From Morinoia aosen (lineage: Eukaryota; Arthropoda; Malacostraca; Amphipoda; Talitridae), in contig CM059567.1 in the NCBI GenBank assembly GCA_030386875.1, positions 86,917,130-86,981,129 on the forward strand: a stretch of DNA of 64,000 nt. Direction: 5' to 3'. The notes below the pieces were generated by a model. The model was not told where the DNA came from. It did no database searches and saw nothing but the letters and a program-made list of their open reading frames with translations. Both the position numbers and the translations under genes were made by a program. Below are positions 13,818 through 24,071 of the stretch, piece after piece (within the stretch, counting starts at the first letter, position 1; each line of letters begins with the position of its first letter).

Positions 13818-13977
13818 TAGAAGGATTCTAAAACTGTCTTCGGGTTTTGTTCTAACATAAAAACTCAATGAGTTCTATTCATTTGAAATAGCAATAAAAA
13901 TGAACTAAAAAACCAGTATGTCTAATTTCTTCAAAAAACTAAGGCCTGAATCGAAAAAATGAATAGTTAAAATTGTC
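13818..13977 (+). repeat. Dispersed repeat, direct copy
   Basis: This block contains GGATTCTAAAACTGTCTT, GTTTTGTTCTA and AAGGCCTGAATCGAAAAAAT in the same order and orientation as the block at about 14487-14635. With the inverted copy at 14259-14372 there are three copies of one family within 0.8 kb. No coding capacity is seen. Confidence 0.6.
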
Positions 13978-14258
13978 TTTCTTTTCAAAGTTACATATAA
14001 TAGTCGAATTTCATAAGAATCAGACTACAGATATAAAATTTCATAATTTATTCAGATGAAATAAAAAATTTATAAATATTTTTATGCACAACATTTATTA
14101 CATGTTACATTGAACTTCACAAGGAAAATGTTGCAAATTATTCGTACATCAAAATAGATCATGGAAACTGCATTCATGTACAAGAATTGTCCATGATATT
14201 GGAATTCAATTGTATATTCTTGTTTGTGTGCTCTCCTAAAAAATCATACATTTTACCA

Positions 14259-14564
14259 TTCAAAACGCTACTCGTCATTGAGTTTTGATGCTAGAACAAA
14301 ACCAAAGACAGTTTTAGAATCCTTGAAGCATTGTAAACAAGGTGACATTGCAAAATATCAAAATTTGAGAAAAAAAAATTATAAAGCTCAAAACCCAAAA
14401 ATGATTCATTTGTGATGTAATGATAAAACATCGCTTTTCACAAAAATTACTTTCTCAAATGTTGAAATTTTGCAATGTCATTTTGTTTACAATTCTTCAA
14501 GGATTCTAAAACTGTCTTTGGTTTTGTTCTAGCATCAAAACTCAATGAGGAGTAGCGTTTTGAA
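14259..14564. repeat. Large hairpin: 114-bp inverted arms
   Basis: The arm at 14259-14372 (starting TTCAAAACGCTACTC) is matched in inverted orientation at 14451-14564 (ending GAGTAGCGTTTTGAA) with only a handful of mismatches by eye. The 78-bp loop is AT-rich. The arms belong to the repeat also present at 13818-13977. It may be two head-to-head copies of a mobile element or the termini of a short fold-back element. Confidence 0.65.
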
Positions 14565-14640
14565 ATATCCATATAAATGTACCAAAAAACTAATTTTTCT
14601 TAAAAAATAAGGCCTGAATCGAAAAAATGACACAAGTAAA

Positions 14641-16578
14641 ACAAGTTTAGTCTCAAAACATACATATACTGATCAATTTTCAAACGAATCGGAGGGAAAA
14701 AGTTGAAAAATTGGGACGATCTCCTCAAAGCTCCAGTCTTGAGCAGGTAATGAATTTTATGAAGCAAAATTCGTTTTAAGCCATTTCTGTTAGGCTTTCG
14801 CAATTTTAAAAACATAAATGCATTCTCTAACGCAGCTTCAAGCATGCACTCGTCAAGACAAAGTCCTTTGAATTCAAAGGTTTCTTGAAACTTGATTTCT
14901 TCTATGATTACAAATCGAATTCGATTTCACGAAAAGTATCGGTTCTGCGATTTTCTTTACAAGTGGAAAATTCTCCATCAGGTCTGTAGTTGTTATGAAT
15001 GAGTTTGTTAGCTTTACATACGAGTAACTCTCGTATCGATAGTGATTGAACTTCAGTGAAAGTGGATGGGATTCCTAGAACATACTTTGCATAGACGTTT
15101 TGGATACAAGTGAATTTGAAAGTATGATTGATGTAAATTCAATGATAAAGAAAAGGGTATACAATGTCAAGAAATGAAGGGTAATAGATGCGCTATTAAA
15201 ACCTGGATAAATAAGCAAAGGAATCTTGGACGCTCTCGCGAGGTTAGACGACTAGAGCGCGGAAGAAAATAAGTGTACGTATTTAAGCGAGTAGTGGGAG
15301 TGAGACGCCTTCTTCGTGAGAGGAACTTTGTCAGTGTTGGACGCGTACGGTGTACGAAAAGGCGAGATGTAAACCCAAAATCGGTCAAACGGAAGGGACG
15401 TAATTATTTAAACTATTTTGAATATTGCAGAGAGTGGATGGAACGAAAGAAATACTTTGGGGAATGATAAATTAATTGGAGACATACCCAGTGTCATATT
15501 TTAACCAACCCTTTCTCTTTCTCTCTCTCTCTCAGTAAAATTTGGTCTCGAGAATAAAATATAACTCAGGAGATACCACCAGGAGAACCCAAGAAAGCCG
15601 AGTCAGAGATAGAGAACACGAATGTCAATGCAATATGTTCGGTAAGGTACAAAAGGGGCGTTTTGGCAGACGTTAACACGAAGCAAGCGAGGATGCGGGA
15701 GGGAAGGCTGGCAGAGGCTGCGACGTGCGAGCAGTAATTAACGAGGGGCAAAACGTTATCAGGCTTCGAAGAAGCCTGCCAGTAGTGGAAGATGGCCGGC
15801 AGAATCATCAACAATTTGAGTGAACTGACTACTGTTAAGTGAAATCGTTATTTTGTCTTTAGATGAGTCAAGAGAATGTGGTTTTCCAGAGGCTAAATAA
15901 GAAATATGCGGCCAACGAGTGTCCAAATATGGTGTACAGAAAATACAGTCATCACACCATACGAAAAGCAGCTCTAAGAAGATGCTTGTGGTGAAATCTG
16001 AAATCATACTGAGATGATCTATATCGCGGGCCTTCCATTTTAGAATGTGCCGTGTTCAACTTAGTGCCTTAGTTCTCGCAATTGTTATTGGGTAGTACAT
16101 GTTTTGCTCAACTTCACAATAATGTTTTATTGCTCACATGGTTACTTTGAATAAAATAATTGTTCTTTCTTTAGTCGTTATTATCACCATGTTGATCAAG
16201 CAAGTGCAGAGTAGGTAGAACACTCCATGTGTGTTATTGTCATCTATCTTCCATTTTCTCTTTCTGTGTACCTCACGCCTCGAATTTTTTCCACTTCCTC
16301 CTCTTTAATATCGAGAGCTTAAATCCTCTCTTTGTCGTCAGAAGCTCTTCTTGCCATGGTGAGGAGGGCGCTTTAAGGTGCCGTGACACTTTGTGATAAA
16401 CGTTTTTTTATCAATATCTCCTCTATATGATTGATAGTTTAATTATATTAAAATCTATCTCCCTAGCTTATAACTCAATAAAGAGGCGTAACTATTCGGT
16501 GTACTTAACAATCAAGTTTTTTCTTAAACGCACCGATGACAAAGTGAGCTTGGTAGTCCCATGGAGTGACCGCGGTCG
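14641..16578. other. Non-coding stretch with (CT)n
   Basis: No gene is recognised. A CT-rich microsatellite sits at about 15514-15535. Short frames on both strands between 15167 and 16007 overlap one another and lack family motifs. Confidence 0.5.
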
Positions 16579-16586
16579 TTGCGCAC

Positions 16587-17926
16587 TACGGCTGCCACAC
16601 CCAGAGAATTTTTCCCAGATCGAGGGAATTCGGTCATTGCCTGGGGATTTAGGGAATTCGAAACAAAACGCGAAGGATTTAGGGAATTTGGGGTGTTTTA
16701 CAAAATATTGTAGGCAAAAACTAAAATTGTTTTGTTAATATTTGTTTCTAACAAGTAATAACTAAAATAACTACAATACAATCTAGAAATTAATCAAATT
16801 ATCAGTACAAGAGGCCTGAGTCAGCTTCGTGAATGCATCATGGTAGAATAATACACTTTTTTACGAGATCCGGACGAAGCGCGCAGTGGCACAATTACAG
16901 CGCCTGATGCAGCGCCTGGCTCAGTCACTAGTTATTACTGCTGTGGTGCTAAATGTCTTTTATAGTGTACGCCTGTGGTACTAGCACTACCGGTAGCGGT
17001 GTTTTGGCCTTATTGCATTATCAACTTGTAAACACCGTGGAATCACCTAAGAAATTTGGTACACTAAAATATTCAGAGATGAATGGTAAATTATTCCGAA
17101 TTTAAAGAGTGGTTACAAAAAGATAAAGATAGAAACCATGCCGGTAGTAAGTGTTGCAATATTATGTGCAAGAGTGTGAACAAGTCTTCCCTACTGATAC
17201 AGTAGGAATTCGAAAAGCATGAAAAAGTTATGAACGTACGAAGTCGAAAGTTGCCATCGCACAATTTTTTAAGCAGGAAACGCGTAATGATGACTAATTG
17301 GTACTTCCCCTCGCATGTTGATGAAGCTCAGTTAAATAAATGTTGAATGCACCGTGTAGAGGTTTCCGCCTAATTGCAGCTGACCTACCGGTAAGGGAAT
17401 GCACAATTCCTCAGTATTGAAAATCATCAAGGGAAATGAAAAATGGCTTGGGCAACCCTAAATTTGGCATCCTTTCATATTTAATGACTTGTCTCGCTGT
17501 TGCTTTCGTCTTCATTCGTTGAAAAGTTTTTCTCTATATACTTAACTGGATAAAAAAATAAAACCAACAATTCCTTAAGACCATAAACTGCCAAAGACCT
17601 GTTTCTTGCTAAGCAAAGTTTAGCAAGAAATAATGTAAAGTATGCCAAGTGGGATCCTCAGAAAAATTAAATCACTGACCTAAGAATTACGTGGAGCTGT
17701 CTATCAAAGAGACAAAGATTGACTGAAAAGATCGAAAAAATTAAAGTCGCTTGACTTCCATGCTGGCATTGATGATAAAAATGAAGAATAAACCCAAAAA
17801 TGTATTTAAGATAAGCATAAATTCCATATTTATCATTTTTGGTAATACCTGGGGAATTTTATTCCGATCTGGGGAAATTTCAGGGGTCAATTTGGGGATT
17901 TTGGAAAAAGTTGACTGGCAGCCCTG
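16587..17926. mobile_element. hAT element relic, 1.34 kb, with 8-bp target duplication
   Basis: The flanking octamer TTGCGCAC occurs perfectly at 16579-16586 and again at 17927-17934. The ends are inverted: the left tip is TACGGCTGCCA and the reverse complement of the right tip is CAGGGCTGCCA. An 8-bp duplication and a CAGGG-type tip are hallmarks of hAT transposons. Further in, GGGGAATTT/AAATTCCC-like words are mirrored. Inside is a decayed stretch resembling a hAT N-terminal zinc finger (about 17098-17290). Because the coding part is broken, movement probably depended on transposase supplied by another copy. Confidence 0.7.
17098..17290 (+). pseudogene. Broken zinc-finger (BED/hAT N-terminus-like) fragment
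   Basis: In this frame the sequence reads EFKEWLQKDKDRNHAG, then SKCCNIMCKS, an in-frame stop (TAG), and EFEKHEKVMNVRSRKLPS. The W-L, the C-x2-C-like pairs and the later H suggest the DNA-binding finger found at the N-terminus of hAT-type transposases and domesticated relatives. That fits its place inside an element with hAT ends. It lacks a start codon, has an internal stop, and no catalytic domain follows in the remaining 0.6 kb. The family call is an inference from pattern only. Confidence 0.35.
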
Positions 17927-17934
17927 TTGCGCAC

Positions 17935-18732
17935 CAGCCTTCCATCAGACCTGACCGCCTTCACGTTTCTTCTTTTCATTAAGCCATACTCTAAAATTTG
18001 ATCGTGGATGTGTACGCTGTCCTGGCGCTGCGGTCATCAGTCTTGCATCTCTCTTGTTCATCGCGATGGCGCCATGACGGGCTAGTCTTCCCTGGCCGCC
18101 ACTCGAGTTCGGCTGCCTAGTGCCTAATTGATGGGAGTCACCGCACTGGTTAGCGCCGCTATTTTACGTTAGTGATGTCAGTTGCCGCTCTATTTAGCCT
18201 GCCTCACTTACCTTACGAGTAATGGAAGGAGTTTAAAGTTCGTCTGTCATAAATTGACTAAATGAATACTTTAAATTTCTATTGCAATTATTTAATATTT
18301 AATTTCGTGTTCTTGAAGCACTCAAAATTAGAGCTCGAACTTAATAACGTAACACTATGTTTAATATTGCTAAAATTAACTTAGGATTAGTGTACTTACT
18401 TTAACAATAATTTGTTTACTCGTAACCAACTATTCCCTATAGAAATCACGCAAGCTGAACTCCAGGCCTGCGCATGATTTTATGCTGTGGTACGTGTTCA
18501 CCAAAACTTTAATCCCATGTCTCACTTAGTAAATTTGCGTACGTGGGCATATTTATTTATTATTGCAGATTCGCTCTATTTATTATGCGACACGGGATAT
18601 ACAGTGGGGGCAAAATAATCCAACACGTTCATTGAATCGCCAGATTTGGGAATTTCTAAACCACACGCAATTACGAAAATAAGACTATGTATAAGCAATA
18701 GTATAAAATGGTAAATAATGTGAGGAAATACT
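17935..18732. other. Non-coding stretch
   Basis: No gene recognised. A moderately GC-rich pocket occurs at about 18010-18220 without a frame or motif I can assign. Confidence 0.5.
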
Positions 18733-18825
18733 ACTCTCATAAAATGTTTTTGGGAATTTTTGAGAAATGCTCTCGTAAAATATTTTTTTTGGGGAAACAG
18801 GCTCGTAAAATGTTCTTTGGGAAAA
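18733..18825 (+). repeat. Imperfect tandem repeat, about 30-bp unit, three copies
   Basis: The unit begins CTC(T)CGTAAAATGTT and ends in a TTTGGGGAAA-like stretch; three degenerate copies follow each other. Confidence 0.55.
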
Positions 18826-18868
18826 TACTTTCACTTTAGGAAAAGTCAAAAACCGTTATCACTGGTAT

Positions 18869-19672
18869 TGTTAGGAATCAATTCAGGATAGGCAATATAT
18901 GGTTCAAAGATGCTGTACTTTATTTTGTGAGAGATGTTACATTGTTGGCGGCAAGGATTGGAATTTGACGGTTAGGCCGGTGACACAGGCGGCGGCGCGC
19001 CAAGCGGGGCTGCTTCGAGGGGAAAGGGGAAGACGTTAGCAGAGAACCAATTGTGCTACACCAATGAACGCTTGCCTAGCGATCACGCGAGAAGGTGTGT
19101 CTGAGCACACACCAATGGGAGTCCCAGACGTCAGAACAAACAAGGATTCCGCCAATCAGGATGCAGATGCTGCCTCTGTACAATGGAATGATCTGGATCA
19201 ATCTCGAAGCAAGGAAGCGAAACGCTTATAAGGAGGGTAGATGAAGCCTAGAAGGTTTTTTTTGGTGGAGCGGCACAAGGGAAGCAGCTAGAACCTGAGT
19301 GCGTGAGCAAGTGCACCCGTCCCTTGCCGGGAGGGGGCGCACAAGAACAACGAAATGGACATCTGCGTGAAGTTACCAGCAGACATCGATACGATAACTT
19401 GCAAGAAAGACCGCTCAAAACACCTCAACTGCATCGAAACGACAACTTGCAACAATTAAAGACCGTTCAAAACAACTGGGCTGCGCGGTGATAATCGACA
19501 AGAGACAAAGTATCAATAACTCTACAGAAAGCATTCTATTTGCTTCTACATCAACTCCAAATTCGCAAACAACTCCACCTTCTCCAGCAAGACAATTGTC
19601 CACGTTTATCTTCAAGCCAGCAGTAATGTTGGGCGCTGAGAGCTCTGCAGTGGCGGGCAGGCGTTGCTACAC
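18869..19672 (+). promoter_or_regulatory. GC-rich promoter-like island, possible solo LTR
   Basis: This island is much richer in GC than its surroundings. It carries four CCAAT boxes (19047-19051, 19061-19065, 19112-19116, 19152-19156) upstream of a TATAA box at 19227-19231, an arrangement also seen in the LTR of element B (CCAAT then TATA). It starts TGTTAGG and a CTACA end is available at about 19672, which would fit LTR termini, but I see no target duplication and no second copy in the window. A host promoter is the alternative. The frame at 19488-19868 downstream is Ser/Thr/Pro-rich and matches nothing I know. Confidence 0.35.
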
Positions 19673-19872
19673 ATTTCTCAACCCGAGCGCAAGCGCAGCC
19701 AGGCCGGCCGCAGCATCGCCGAACGAGAAGAGACGACTGAGTCCGCGTACAGGCTTCAGAATTGAAGAGGAATCCAGCATCAATGGAATGGAATTAGGTC
19801 AGCTGCAGCCGCACGTTACACCAGAGTGGAAAGTGCATAGTTGTCGGCAGAGAGAATTCGGAAAATGAGGGC

Positions 19873-21191
19873 TCTTAAGTGCAAATATTAAAATGGAGAA
19901 CAGCACTCAGAAAAGTGTTTTTCAGAGTATCGCGCAAAAATCATCTAAATTATAGGAAATCGGTTACCTGTGTTTATGTAGTCGAGGATCGAATTCACGT
20001 TTTGAATGGTGCGGTGCTTCATATAATTCGACACCTTGTTACAAGGCCAGGTTAAATCGTGATATATCATTCTCGCATATATGGTGCTTTGTGTTGCTTG
20101 TGGAACCTGCAATTTTGTGGATGCGTAAATTGCTGTCAGCGATGGAGTATTTGTAGCTTGAGTTCTCGGTAAGCATCACATTTATATCATGTCGTGTTTA
20201 AAGTCTTATGACGGTAGATATGTGTGTGCCTTTCTTTAACGCAATTGTGCCCTTTCAAATCATTTCGTTCCAATGCCTTGTGTACTTTATCCACGTGTTA
20301 CCTAAAATAAATTCATGTGAATCTTCAAATTCTTTTATTCTCCATGTCTGGTATGCAGGTGTACGCAAGCATGAAGGACGATACTTTAAAATTTGCGGGG
20401 GTTGAGAGTCCCTCAGCGTCTGGGAAGGGGGTCCTAAACCCACCCTCTTCTCGTATCGCAACAAATAATATCTCCAAAACCCAGAAACATTTATTAGGAA
20501 AAATATATAGGAACATGGATAAGAAATAATAAAAAAGTTAACAACAGAGGTCAAGATATAAATACCTAAATACTTCGTTGCATAGCCGTTCTTATTAATA
20601 ACTAGTGTGCTCAGCCCGTCGAAAATGACGGGTTTCAATACCATTCTTGAACAAATTTTCCACATGTGGATGACAAACAAATATATCTATCCTAACAGTA
20701 CCCGTGATAAAAAGTATTCTCATACATGTGTATTGGTGAAACTCGTATCACAGATACGGTCATTATAACTATCCTTATGAACGTGACAGAGAAATGGAAG
20801 AAGCGGAATCCATACAAAAACACCAAGGGTATTATTAGATAGCAGCAGAACCAGTGGAAATTCTACAGACAATGTCAGCATTAAGCTAGGCGGACCCATG
20901 AAAAAGTTCCGTCAACATTACCTCCCCTATGCTAACCTAACCTATCTTAACATTTTTTATCCTAACCTATCATAACCCAACCAAACCTATCCTAACCGAA
21001 CCTATCCTGATAAAATGTCAAACATATCAATGCATGTGAAGGCCATCTTTTAAATGTTACACTGAGGAATTCGGTACCCATGATACTGCAAACTCAGACG
21101 AAAACGCAACGGATGCTAAACAAATAAATATAGATCCTATGTTTCTTAAGGAGCGGACACCAAACAAATATGTAAATATTTATATCAATAC
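19873..21191. other. Non-coding stretch
   Basis: No gene recognised. A CCTAACCTA-like tract lies at about 20915-21010. A frame of 141 codons on the minus strand (20255-20680) has no recognisable domain. Confidence 0.5.
20915..21010. repeat. CCTAA-like degenerate tract
   Basis: Repeated CTAACCTATC- and CCTAACCTA-like units, related to the TTAGG-type tracts elsewhere in the window. Confidence 0.6.
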
Positions 21192-21196
21192 ACGCA
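21192..21196. other. Left target duplication of element A (ACGCA)
   Basis: ACGCA directly precedes the TG tip of the left LTR and recurs at 32967-32971 directly after the CA tip of the right LTR. Five-base duplications are usual for Ty3/Gypsy integration. Confidence 0.85.
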
Positions 21197-22075
21197 TGTC
21201 GATACCGTCGTGCGGTCGACGTGAGGGTTCGTGAAAAAGGGGCTGTCTTCTGTACAGCTACCTTTTCCGGGGCGCTAGCTTTTCTTCGCAGCTGCTCTTC
21301 CTGAGGTTTGTGTGGGTACCACCTGCGCCGTATTCAGTCCGCTAGGGCAACAGAAGTGAATTCTGTTATGTGCCGAACTACGGTGGTACCGCTAGGGTGA
21401 GGTGTTTGTGTGGGTACCACCTACGCCGTAATAAGTCCGCTAGGGCAACAGAAGTAAATTCTGTTAGTGCCGAACTACCGTGGTACCGTTAGGAAGACAA
21501 GCAACTGTCTGCGCCGTATGAGACCGATAGGGCAACAGAAGTGAATTCTGTTAGTGCCGAACTGCGACAGCGTCTTCCTATCGACAAACTATGCGAAATA
21601 GTTCGTCCTTCCGAGGTGGCTCCTTAAACCCCTTATTAGGCGAGGTGTCGTATAAGATTGAAGCCTGTGTCAACAAGGAGAAAGAAAACTCTTTTGACCT
21701 CAGGGTGTGACTTGTTTAATGCTGAATCTCTTTGAAGTCCCTATCACATACACTGGTATATTTTAACAAAGACAGTGATTTATTTTCTATTGCAAAAATA
21801 GTGCGAACAGACGTGAGCTACTGCATAACAGGGTACAACACTCAAAATTGCATTTAAAATATTAGTCGTATTTAGCTAGATAACACAAGAAACATTGGAA
21901 TATCGACATGTAATACAAATGATATTTAAGGGCTAACTAAAGTAAATGCACAAACGCAACATCAGGGCGGGGAAATAGATAAGTCGGCGTTCAGAGAGCT
22001 GGACACATGAAGAAAATACTTAAGATTATGGGTAACTAACACAAAAAGGCTCGACAACGCCTGTGCGGCCTGACA
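21197..22075 (-). repeat. Element A 3' LTR (left copy)
   Basis: An 879-bp LTR with TG...CA tips. In the element's sense it starts at 22075. An AATAAA polyadenylation signal is present in that sense at 21784-21779. The half nearest 21197 contains about three tandem units of ~100 bp (roughly 21302-21560), each with nested inverted repeats (AACAGAA facing TTCTGTT, GGTACCACC facing GGTGGTACC). I could not assign a TATA box with confidence. Confidence 0.85.
21302..21560 (-). repeat. Tandem hairpin-forming units in LTR of element A
   Basis: About three units of 80-100 bp, each carrying AACAGAA-(5-base loop)-TTCTGTT. The first two units also have an outer pair, GGTACCACC facing GGTGGTACC, which encloses the inner hairpin. 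The third unit lacks the outer pair. The other LTR has the corresponding array at about 26776-27060. The units lie in the LTR half that would form the 5' leader of the element RNA, so a structured leader is plausible. Confidence 0.7.
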
Positions 22076-22097
22076 CGCCCGGGGGAGGGTGTCTCTG

Positions 22098-24023
22098 CTA
22101 CGATAGCCGAGACAGGAAATATGCAAGGTGGTTGTCGACTCCCGGAAGGTGTTCGGCTCGGAACCTGAAAAGGCTGAAATACAAAGCCCAGCGTTTCAAT
22201 CGGGGGTTCAACTTGTCTGCCTGTTGCAAATAAAGGAGCGGTCGATGGTCGGTTTGTAACACAAATTCTCGTCCATACAGGTAGACCTCAAACTTCTGTA
22301 GAGCCCAGTAGATGCTTAACGCTTCTTTTTCAATGGTAGAATAGTTTATTTCTGCTCCTCTCCGTCGACGTGAAGCATATGCTACCGGCGCGTAGTGACG
22401 GAAGTCTTGTTTGCTTGGCTGGAGGAGAGCTGCTCCAAGTCCAGTTTGGGAGGCATCTGTCCTCAGAATGAAAGGACATCTGGGGTCTGGTAACTGTAAG
22501 ACCGGTCTCTTGACTAACGCTGTCTTCAAACTTTCGAACAGATCTTCTGTTGTATCGGTCCAAGGTATTTGTTCTGGGGAGTTCTTCTTTAGGAAATCAT
22601 GGAGTTTAGATGTCAGTTGAGAGTAGTTAGGAATGTACTGTTGGTAGTACCCAACTGTACCGAGAAAACTTCGGAGCTCCCGTTTGGTTTTTGGGAGTGG
22701 AGCCGATTTCAAGGCTTCGACTCGGATCTCCAGAGGCTGGATCTGATTACTGCTCAGTTGATGACCCAAATACTGGAGGCTGTCAAATCCGAATTCGCAT
22801 TTGAACGGCTTCGCCTTAAGGCCATGTCGAGAGAGAGCTTCGAACAGTTTAGCTAATGCTGTGCAATGATCTTCCCAGGTTGTCGAGGCGATTAAGATGT
22901 CGTCCATGTAGACCTCGGTGTCTTGCAGTCCTGCAGTGACTTGAAGTATAATGCGGGAAAAAGTGGCTGGAGCATTTGCTAGGCCGAAAGGCAGTACGTT
23001 GAATTCATAGAGGTCAGACCTAGTTTTGAAGGCGGTGTATTGGCGGGACTCAGGGTGTAGAGGTACTTGCCAATATCCACTGGTCAGATCCATTTTGCTG
23101 AATATTGTTTTGCCAGCTAAATTGGTGAAAATAGCAGTGGTGTCTGCTATCGGCTCGGCATCGAATACTGTCTGGCTGTTGAGGTGCCTGCAGTCAAGAC
23201 AAAATCGGTGGGTTCCGTCTTTCTTCCGGACAGCAAGGAGCGGTGAATAGTAAGGTGATGTGGATGGCGTCACGATTCCCATCTTCATCCACTTCTCTAA
23301 ACTTGACCGCAGTTCAGGCTCCAGCGCTAAGGGAAGTGGATACGAATGTTGAAGTCGAAAACTGGAAGGGTCCTTCAATTTTATTTCATGAACTGCCGTG
23401 CTGGTTCTTCCGGGAGTATCTGTGAAAAGATCGCGATATTCTTCAAGTAGTTCTTGGAGTTCTGAGCGTTGTGTTGTAATCAACGTAGAGGAGATGAGAC
23501 AGTCTTCAATGGTTTCTCCGACGGGTGACGGTATCTCTGGTTCTTTCCGGTCGAGTTCTTCTTCTTCGCAGGTAGGTTCTAGGGCGAGGCCAACCGCTGC
23601 AAATGCTTCCTCTACTCTCTCGTCGTCCTCCTCGCGATCTTTCTCGCTTGGTGAGGCGGAACTTTGTTGCTCCCGGTCGTGGTCCTGGCGAAGGAGGTTG
23701 ATGTGATAGACTTTGTTGTTTCCATCCACGTCCAATGTATAGGTATAGGTTCCCAGTCGTGATTTCACTGTATAGGGACCTTTCCAAGTCATAAGTAGCT
23801 TCTTTCGAGAATCGGGCAGAAATACGAGGACTTTACCTCCTTGCTTTAGAGTTCGCATCTTGGTACGTCTGTTGAAGAACTTGGCGCTTTTCTCTTGGCT
23901 CCTGTTTAGATTCTCGCGAGCGATTTTACATGTTTCTTTCAATCGGTGCTTCATTTCCATCAAATACTGAGCAGTGCTCGTGTCGTCTTGCAAGCTACCA
24001 TCGGTCCAGCATTCCTTGAGCAC
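22098..24023 (-). CDS. pol: Element A Pol, second part: integrase C-terminus, reverse transcriptase, RNase H
   Basis: An open frame of 641 codons. Residues about 60-113 are an integrase C-terminal GPY/F module (KGPY at 81-84, ending HINLLRQ). After an acidic linker comes the reverse transcriptase, about residues 195-500, with FSKMDLTSGYWQVPL, VLPFGLANAPATF and the catalytic YMDD at residues 372-375. RNase H follows, about 515-641, with ILRTDAS, the E of EKEALS and the D of TDHRPLLYLQQ, ending in a FLSR motif. It would copy element RNA into DNA and remove the RNA strand in the cytoplasmic particle. A single stop at 24074-24072 separates it from the integrase core upstream in the same frame, so the annotated ATG is only the first Met after that stop. 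The domains keep their key residues, so this part decayed little. Confidence 0.85.
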   Translation of the reverse strand: MLKECWTDGSLQDDTSTAQYLMEMKHRLKETCKIARENLNRSQEKSAKFFNRRTKMRTLKQGGKVLVFLPDSRKKLLMTWKGPYTVKSRLGTYTYTLDVDGNNKVYHINLLRQDHDREQQSSASPSEKDREEDDERVEEAFAAVGLALEPTCEEEELDRKEPEIPSPVGETIEDCLISSTLITTQRSELQELLEEYRDLFTDTPGRTSTAVHEIKLKDPSSFRLQHSYPLPLALEPELRSSLEKWMKMGIVTPSTSPYYSPLLAVRKKDGTHRFCLDCRHLNSQTVFDAEPIADTTAIFTNLAGKTIFSKMDLTSGYWQVPLHPESRQYTAFKTRSDLYEFNVLPFGLANAPATFSRIILQVTAGLQDTEVYMDDILIASTTWEDHCTALAKLFEALSRHGLKAKPFKCEFGFDSLQYLGHQLSSNQIQPLEIRVEALKSAPLPKTKRELRSFLGTVGYYQQYIPNYSQLTSKLHDFLKKNSPEQIPWTDTTEDLFESLKTALVKRPVLQLPDPRCPFILRTDASQTGLGAALLQPSKQDFRHYAPVAYASRRRRGAEINYSTIEKEALSIYWALQKFEVYLYGREFVLQTDHRPLLYLQQADKLNPRLKRWALYFSLFRFRAEHLPGVDNHLAYFLSRLS

Positions 24024-24071
24024 GGTTAAAGGTCCACGGACGCGATGGCCGTAGATGAGTTCGAAAGGAGA

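Noticed and set aside
19488..19868. A 126-codon plus-strand frame, Ser/Thr/Pro-rich
   Set aside because: It matches no family I know, has no splice or start context that singles it out, and lies in a GC-rich island where longer chance frames are expected.
20255..20680. A 141-codon minus-strand frame
   Set aside because: No recognisable domain; overlapping frames on the other strand are equally good, and the length is within chance in 64 kb.
20830..20845. GGGTATTATTAGA shared with 32978-32990 just right of element A
   Set aside because: A 13-base match in AT-rich DNA with differing flanks is likely coincidence and does not define the missing Tc1 end.
23398..23706. Plus-strand Ser/Arg-rich frame over the element A RT linker
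   Set aside because: It is the antisense of the acidic linker in the real minus-strand frame.
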